DNA of 64,000 nucleotides from Aquatica leii (Eukaryota; Arthropoda; Insecta; Coleoptera; Lampyridae), in contig CM069432.1 in NCBI GenBank assembly GCA_035610365.1, positions 80,108,520 to 80,172,519 on the forward strand, in the 5' to 3' direction. Positions 58,057-64,000 of the stretch are shown here, piece after piece; position 1 is the stretch's first letter; each line of letters starts with the position of its first letter. A program made the translations under genes and the position numbers. A model generated the notes under the pieces. It made no database searches, had not been told where the DNA came from, and was given only the letters and a program-made list of their open reading frames with translations.

Positions 58057-58225
58057 AAACAAACCACCTGTTTGTAAAGCTGTTTGCAAACAAACCACCT
58101 GTTTGTAAAGTTGTTTACAAACAAACCACCTGTTTTTAAAGCGGTCTGCAAAGCGGTCGGTTTGGTAAAAGCGATTTGCAAGGCGGTCGGTTTGCAAAGC
58201 GGTTTGCAAAACTGTTTGCAAAGCT
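58057..58225. repeat. Tandem repeats built on AAACAAACCACCTGTTTGTAA and GCGGTTTGCA
   Basis: Three units of about 32 bp (58057, 58089, 58121) pass into shorter units of 12-16 bp (AAGCGGTTTGCA). The long units contain internal inverted symmetry, so a strand could form hairpins. Open frames on both strands here are products of the repeat. Confidence 0.8.
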
Positions 58226-58432
58226 GTTCGGTACTGATCAATACATATATAGCAAGCATAATTTTTTTACTTAGTTAACATGTCTTCTAATTTTGTCTAG
58301 AAATCTACATCATCGTAAGGAATGTGTCTATCACACATATAAATATAACAAAAATTCTAATTTAGTGAGTTAGTGTGTATCCTATTGCAAACATGTTAAT
58401 ACAAAATTTAATATTAGTCAACCTCCTGGAAA

Positions 58433-59242
58433 TGCTTTAAGAATAAATATCTTGGTAAAGGTCTCATAAATTCAGTTATTGATAAACTACCAATTGAACT
58501 ACACATACCTGGATATAATTTTTGTGACCTGGAACCCAGCTAACAAAACGACTTGCAAAAGGAGATCGCGGTATTAATAAATTGATGAAGCTTGTAAAGA
58601 GCATGACATAGCTTATAATAATTATAAGAAGATAGAAAATAGACATAAAGCTGACGAACTGTTATTAGAAAGAGCTAAAAAAAGATTATATTCCAGTGAT
58701 TCATCATTAGGAGAGAAAATAGCTGCGTTAGGTGTATCAGCTGCTATGAAAGCTAAACTAAAACTTGGTATGGGTTGCCAATCTAACGTTAAGCGACTTC
58801 AAATAAGATCAAAAAGAAAACATGGAAAGGGCTTAAAATTTAATGATCTAATTAAAACTGCTAAATCTGCAATAAAAGGAAAAAAATTTATAAACCCTAA
58901 AGATGCTATTAATGCGGCAGTAACAGCTGTAAAATCATTAAAAGGGCGAAAAAAAATAAAACCTCTTCGTATAATACCAGTGCCAAAGATTGGCGGATTT
59001 TTACCGCTAATTCCAATTTTTGCTGCTCTCGGCGCATTGGGATCGTTATGGCGCGCAGCTGCTATTGCAAAACAGTCATTGCTGCTAAAGATGCTAAAGA
59101 TAAACTTAAAGAAAATCAAAGGCATAATGAAACCATGGAAGCAATAGCATTAAATAAAACTGGAAACGGATTATATTTACAACCATATAAAAAGGATATG
59201 GTCTTTTTAGGAGGGCGCAATATCAAAAACATTTTACGATAA
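58433..59242 (+). pseudogene. Polinton PX-type protein with PLA2-like N-terminus
   Basis: The N-terminal part (from about 58433) has a PGYNFC motif and, near 58600, CKEHDIAY, the HDxAY-type catalytic helix of phospholipase A2 domains of the parvovirus VP1 kind. A helical RHKADELL...SLGEKIA region follows. Then comes the 133-codon frame 58746-59147: basic, with a hydrophobic GGFLPLIPIF stretch (about residues 80-90). A frameshift near 59060-59080 leads to the tail RHNETMEAIA...NGLYL ending at 59242. The glycine-rich calcium-loop equivalent is mutated, and a stop and indels sit between 58540 and 58600. In related elements this protein is a minor virion component thought to help membrane passage. 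It precedes the protease by 80 bp. Confidence 0.75.
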
Positions 59243-59309
59243 AACTTCCAAAACGAGCACTGACCAATATAGATTTATATAAATATGTAAACAAATTAAA
59301 ATAAAAAAA

Positions 59310-59605
59310 CTTTCGGGGATATTTATGAAAGATGAACTACCTAAATCAGGAGTAAGAGCCGTTGAATGTGGTATAATAAATTTGATGATAAAAGTGGACC
59401 TGGAACACATTGGACAGCTTATAAAAATTAATACACGCGCAGTATATTTTGATAGCTTTGGAAACTTACCTCCTCCATCAAAATTAATACAATACTTTAA
59501 AAAGTAATGGTCATTGCATCATACTTTACAATCATGAAAATTTTCAATCTTTTAATACTGTTAACTGTGGACATTTGTAAGCTTAAAGTTTTTATACAAT
59601 TATAA
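59310..59605 (+). pseudogene. Adenovirus-type cysteine protease (C5 family) relic
   Basis: MKDELPKSG...ECGIINL is followed, after a frameshift, by the catalytic His in GTHW (59401-59412), then by VYFDSFGNLPPPSKL with the acidic residue. The catalytic Cys lies in NCGHL at about 59563-59577, before a stop. All three catalytic positions can thus be seen, but in different frames with intervening stops. In Polintons the protease is proposed to mature capsid proteins, and it lies beside them, as here. Confidence 0.8.
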
Positions 59606-59786
59606 TGGTGGAAGATGGTGGTAAATGATTGCTTTGTAATCGAGAAGCTCAAATACTAGTTCGAAGGACATTTCTAATTTCAGATAATAAGATTTGCATT
59701 ATCATTATGGTACAGTTTAAACTTAAAGATTAGTATATATTCCTGATGCGTTTGAGTTAACACGTTAGTGAGTAACAAGCAGCATA

Positions 59787-60512
59787 ATGTCTTCCACATT
59801 TACCCTAACTGGATCGGAATCCGTTCTTTTCTAGTAAATATTACCCTCCTATCATATTAGAAGATGAGGATTATGTTTTGGGTTTGATAAATCGAAACGT
59901 TCAATTCAATCGCAAATATAGACAGCTCTAATAATAAATGTCATTTTATACTTCAAAATGGCGCAGAACGATGCATTGAAATTCCTGAAGGTTCTTATGA
60001 AATTGATGATTTGAATAATTATTTAGGCGAACAACTTTTTAAAGTATGAAAACATAAATCAAGCTCAGTCTGTTCCTACAATAAGCATAAAAGGAAATAA
60101 TAATACTTTACGATCCGAACTTAAGTGCACTTTGATATTGATTTTTCTAAGGAAGGTTCGATTAGCAGTTTATTGGGTTTTGAACCTAAAATTCTGAAAA
60201 AGCAAATACAAGAAACATATCAGATTTTCCTTGTAAAATTTTTAGATTAAACGCATTATGCGTAGAATGCAATATCGTAACCAGTTCATTCAAAAACGGC
60301 GAACCAGTACATGTAATTTATTATTTTTTTTTCCTACAGTCTCATCAGGTTATAAAATTATAGAAACTCTAATCAACGCAATTTATTTACCGATAAATAC
60401 AAAGCAAATTGATTGATAGAAAAAAACAGATCAAGATCAAAATCTAGTCAATTTTAGAAAAAAAATTATAAAGGTTAGATTGCATCTTCAAAAATATAAT
60501 AAGTTATTGTAA
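59787..60512 (+). pseudogene. Penton-like minor capsid protein relic of the Polinton-like element
   Basis: ATG 59787 starts MSSTFTLTGSESVLF. A FPGSYE-like IPEGSYEIDDLNNYL segment follows near 59980, then GSISSLLGFEP near 60155. After shifts, an ECNIVTSSFKNGEPVH segment (about 60265) leads to a tail ending at 60510-60512. This order matches the single-jelly-roll minor capsid (penton) protein that precedes the major capsid gene in Polintons. Several stops and shifts; identification is from motifs and position. Confidence 0.6.
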
Positions 60513-60694
60513 TGGGACTTGTGTTTACCAGAAATAAAAATTGAGTAAACATTTAAACACTTGCAAAACGGCGAAAAACTATATAAATACAAAAATAATA
60601 CAAAAGTTTTCAGTCGGTCTGCTAAAATCAATAGCATAACAGAAAAGAACAAAAAACTCTTAAAATCTGCAGGGTTGAAAGTACTCACATAAAT

Positions 60695-61889
60695 ATGAAT
60701 TATGAAATTTTGAATATAGACGAACCGCCTGTTTTTGATACTACAATTGCGTATGCAGAAAAACGAAGTCATCCAACTTATGCATCAAGTTCCTTTAACA
60801 ATAACAATAAAATCAGGATTCCTATACACCAACAAGATATATACACCTTACCTTGGTATAGCAAGGAAAAATAGAAGCATATGACGATAAGAATGAAAAT
60901 AATCAAACACCTAATATTCAATTTGTTAATATGGGTATCTTATTTTTATTTGACAAGTTTCGTTTAGAAATCTCTGGATAAGTTATCGATCGTGTTAGAA
61001 ATCCTGGAATTATGCCTGTTCTAAAAGGTTATGTGTCATACAGTACACAAGAAAGGAAAGCTCTTAAAAACGGTAGTTGGTTTCCCATAGGCAAGTCAAG
61101 ATTATTGAATATATCTTTAGGAAATTTTCATACGGTTATATCTCTTCGTATGAATTTAGGTTTAGATTTAAAAAGGGTTGTAATCAATTCTAGACAAGAA
61201 TTGGTTTTACTTTGCAGCAATACTGATTATAACGTTTTGGAAGTTGATGACAACACAAAAACTATAAAAGTTCAACTAAATAAAGTGATCTGGCGAGTTC
61301 CACACATATTTGTTTCAATTACAGAACAATTAAAATTGCTTGATATTGTAAAAAGTGGAGAAAAATTATAGATTACATTGAGAAGTAGGGAATTACATGG
61401 ATTACCGCAAACACAAAAACATATTTGACCTATTAAGTTTTCAGTAAAAAAAACCTCAGTGTATAATCTTTAGTTTTCAGACCGATAGAAAAATCAAATA
61501 CATAAAGACTGCAGTCGTTTTGATCATTGCAATTTAACTAATATTAAAGTCTTTCTAATGATGCTGTATATCCGTATGACAACTTAAATTTAAATTTTGC
61601 AAACAACCAGTATGCTCTGTTATACGAACTGTTTACCGAATTTCAAAGTTCGTTCCTGTACAAAGATAGAGAACCAATATTCACTCCAGAAGAATTCAAA
61701 AGATATGCTCCAATTGCAGTTATAGATTGTTCTAAACAAAAGGAGGAACTGAAAAAGAGCCCGGTGGACATAAAAATCGAATTTGAAGCAAATGTAAATA
61801 TTCCTGATAAAACAACTGCTTATTGTTTAATACTTCATGATAGGATCGTAAAATATGTACCAATAAGAAATATTGTATCATTAGTATAA
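60695..61889 (+). pseudogene. Major capsid protein (double jelly roll) relic of the Polinton-like element
   Basis: ATG 60695 starts MNYEILNIDEPPVFDTTIAY. A break near 60870 is followed by the clean 119-codon frame 61012-61371 (SRLLNISLGNFHTV, WRVPHIFVSI). The C-terminal part at 61560-61889 is again largely open (QYALLYELFTEFQSS, VIDCSKQKEEL, AYCLILHDRIV). Frameshifts and stops lie at about 60870 and between 61371 and 61530. Length and order fit a Polinton capsid gene of about 400-500 codons. It is the last gene of the core before the right arm. Confidence 0.75.
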
Positions 61890-62334
61890 TGAATCATGAA
61901 CGTATGATAAAAAAGAATCGCTTACTACCGAGTCTAAATACGAACTTTCACGATCATGATTGGCTGACCTTTATCCGAACGCAACTCGATTATACCCGAT
62001 ATTATTTCTTTTTATTACTATAATGTTATATGATGTTTTTATAAAAAAAAAAGTAAATTTTAATTATAATGTAAATAAGGATAACTTTAATACTATTTTA
62101 TTAAAGAAATTATGTAAACACATTTTGTCAATGTCTATAATTGTAATATAATATGTATTCAATAGTTAAATGTAACATTGTTTATAAATAATAATAAATG
62201 CTAAAACGATGAATAGAGTTTAATTGAAAAATATTTAGCAACGTATAACAAGACTTTATTTATTAGAATTTCCATCCTTTTTGTATTGATTTCAGTGAGT
62301 TAAAATTATTGAGGTGAAGTTATATTTTCTGCTA
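61890..62334. other. Gap between the capsid gene and the right arm
   Basis: AT-rich; the frame at 61960-62151 is low-complexity. No further gene seen; integrase and ATPase are absent here. Confidence 0.5.
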
Positions 62335-64000
62335 TAAAAATCATTAAATTTTGTTATCTTAAGTTGGCAACAGTTAGGAACCATTATCTCGAATATTCAT
62401 TGACCATTCTAAATTTACATTCAAAAATTAATTTTTTCATATTCAAAGACTAAATACGCTTATGAATATTTAATCTTAATAATCTTTGTGTGATTTTAAA
62501 TGGCCCTAAAAATTTTATAAGAATCCTTCCTGATATTTTGGATAAACAAGTTAGTCCTTTATTGCTTATGATAGATTTATTTCTATATATTCCAGTTAGT
62601 TTAGTTTAATGATGTATTCACTTGAAATGCATAATTAAATAAATAAATAAATAGTCTACATATTATAAGAGCGTTAATGATTCGTATGGTAATATGTAAC
62701 TTAACACCTAAAAAAATTGTTGGAAACACTGATGCAAAAAGTATCTGGGGTTTTGAGTTCATTTGACTGATGCCGCCATTAACGCAACGAAATGATTTGA
62801 AAAGGTATTCTTAAAATTGCAATCTCAAACCAAACGCATAACTATATATACTATAAATTAAATATATTGAGGATTTTCTCATTCATGATATTAATTTTAA
62901 GACACTAATCAGCAAAATAAGGGCTAAACGATCTGCATGTAATATGAAATATAATACTATCTGCGTGAAAAAAAAACATGGTTAGTCTTTATAAAAAATA
63001 ATTTATTTAATTGTAATTTAAATAAAGTTAACTGTAATACTATTTTAATTGCATACATTAATTACTGATTTTCATTGATTTGATTTTATAAAAGGTAATA
63101 ATGCAAATCCAGTACTAAAACAATACTATATAATATAAATTGGCAATTTTTCATTTAAGAAATTACTGTTTTATAAACGGTTAAGGCTGAATAATGCAAA
63201 TCAACAAAATTATGAGTTTCAACGACTGATATATAACACTATATGCTGAGATAACACTTTAACGTTAGAGTCTTTATAAAAAATTGTTATACATTTTAAT
63301 TGTAATTTAAATATGCACAGTTTTGTATTGATTATTATTTTAATCAAATTTAACGGATCGACCTTATAAACTTAGTAAATTTCTTAAGTTGTTGGTAGTA
63401 AATAAAAATTTAATCATTAAAGGTTTCTAACCTATAATTGTAAAGAAATATGTAATTCGATATATAATCCTAAGTTACTTTAATTTAATGATGTATTAAT
63501 TTGAAATGCATAAAATAGTCTGCTTGCTATCAAAATCATTAATAAATTTTATAATCTTGTTGGCATAACAGTGTAATCAATAATAAATAACATTAATCAT
63601 TATGAATATGACACCATTATTTCAAATATTCATTGATCATTCTAAATTTACATTCAAAAATTTGTTTTACTAAATGCACAATTGAATATAACACCCTTAA
63701 TAATCTGATGTGTAAAAAAACAATTTTGATAGGAACCATTCTTTATATTTTGAATGAACAAGTTAGCTCTTTGTTGTTTATGATAGATTTATTCTACCTA
63801 TTTGTGTTACTTTAATTTACTTATGTATGTATGATATTCAAATGAGAGAAACTCAAAGCACCCGAACTTACACGAAATTCAAATTTTTAAAAAAGCGCAG
63901 GAAATTTGTAATCTTAAGTGTATTCAACAATAAATAACATTAATCATTATAAGTTATGAATATGACAGCATTATTTAAAATATTCATTGATCATTCTAAA
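62335..64000 (-). repeat. Right inverted arm of the Polinton-like element, incomplete at window edge
   Basis: Inverted copy of 54265-55944. The arm begins where similarity to the left arm starts (inner boundary near 62335) and includes the CGCG/AAATTTGAATTTCG block at about 63866-63900. It continues past the window. The open frame at 63633-63815 is a shadow. Confidence 0.88.

Larger units (their letters stand above)
53717..64000 (+). mobile_element. Defective Polinton/Maverick-like element (runs off the right edge)
   Basis: Two long inverted arms (about 54265-55944 and 62335-64000) enclose a 6.4 kb core. It has relics of DNA polymerase B, a PLA2-like/PX protein, an adenovirus-type cysteine protease, a penton-like protein and a double-jelly-roll major capsid protein, the last four in a row on plus. 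This set is specific to Polintons/Mavericks and the related adintoviruses. I see no integrase and no packaging ATPase, and the polymerase is collapsed to its two ends, so the element could only have moved with help. The left limit is uncertain: 53717 is a palindrome that could mark the tip. The right tip lies outside the window. Confidence 0.85.

Noticed and set aside
58057-58225. Overlapping open frames on both strands as small genes
   Set aside because: Both are products of the tandem repeat, with no other coding signal.
58799-59125. 108-codon minus-strand open frame over the PX gene
   Set aside because: It is the antisense of the PX frame; the plus strand has the family motifs.

Overview
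The window is strongly AT-rich eukaryotic DNA that reads as a graveyard of transposable elements. I found no complete host gene, rRNA, tRNA, CRISPR array or bacterial operon. The mix of families (BEL/Pao, Penelope-like, hAT, piggyBac, Tc1/mariner, pogo-like, ISL2EU-like, CMC-like and Polinton/Maverick) fits an animal genome. An arthropod is my best guess, but that is inference, and other AT-rich metazoans such as cnidarians are not excluded.

Layout. 1-4.75 kb: AT-rich, no gene seen. 4.76-6.60 kb: a decayed ISL2EU-like DNA transposon with two convergent genes, THAP+DDE transposase on plus and YqaJ nuclease on minus. 6.7-9.0 kb: a BEL/Pao gag-pol relic. 12.0-12.5 kb: a mariner-type transposase relic. 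13.1-14.15 kb: piggyBac relic 3. 14.2-19.4 kb: non-coding, with one foldback. 19.4-21.9 kb: two Penelope-like fragments in opposite orientations, with a less AT-rich candidate promoter/first exon between them. 22.2-26.7 kb: a 4.5 kb Tc1/mariner element with matching inverted ends and an interrupted transposase. 27.4-29.1 kb: the best Penelope-like element (minus strand; RT, GIY-YIG region, and a hammerhead-like core in its 3' part).

33.3-38.5 kb is a DNA-transposon cluster: a pogo/CENP-B-like gene that has lost its catalytic core, piggyBac 2 on minus, and piggyBac 1 on plus. PiggyBac 1 is a 2,442 bp element with TTAA duplications, inserted just upstream of the start codon of piggyBac 2. 40.3-42.4 kb: a 2,129 bp element with CACTR ends and a TTA duplication (CMC-like). 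43.8 kb: a candidate host exon with a strong splice donor. 49.2-52.9 kb: a second Penelope-like copy, partly inverted and carrying two later insertions. One is a perfectly bounded 2,842 bp hAT element with 8 bp duplications; the other is a 162 bp foldback with 10 bp duplications.

53.7-64.0 kb (running off the window): a defective Polinton/Maverick-like element. Inverted arms of about 1.67 kb enclose a collapsed DNA polymerase B relic and, in order, relics of a PLA2-like/PX protein, an adenovirus-type protease, a penton-like protein and a major capsid protein. I see no integrase or packaging ATPase. All coding relics carry stops or frameshifts, so nothing here looks able to act on its own. The nesting gives relative ages: piggyBac 1 is younger than piggyBac 2, and the hAT and foldback are younger than Penelope copy 2.
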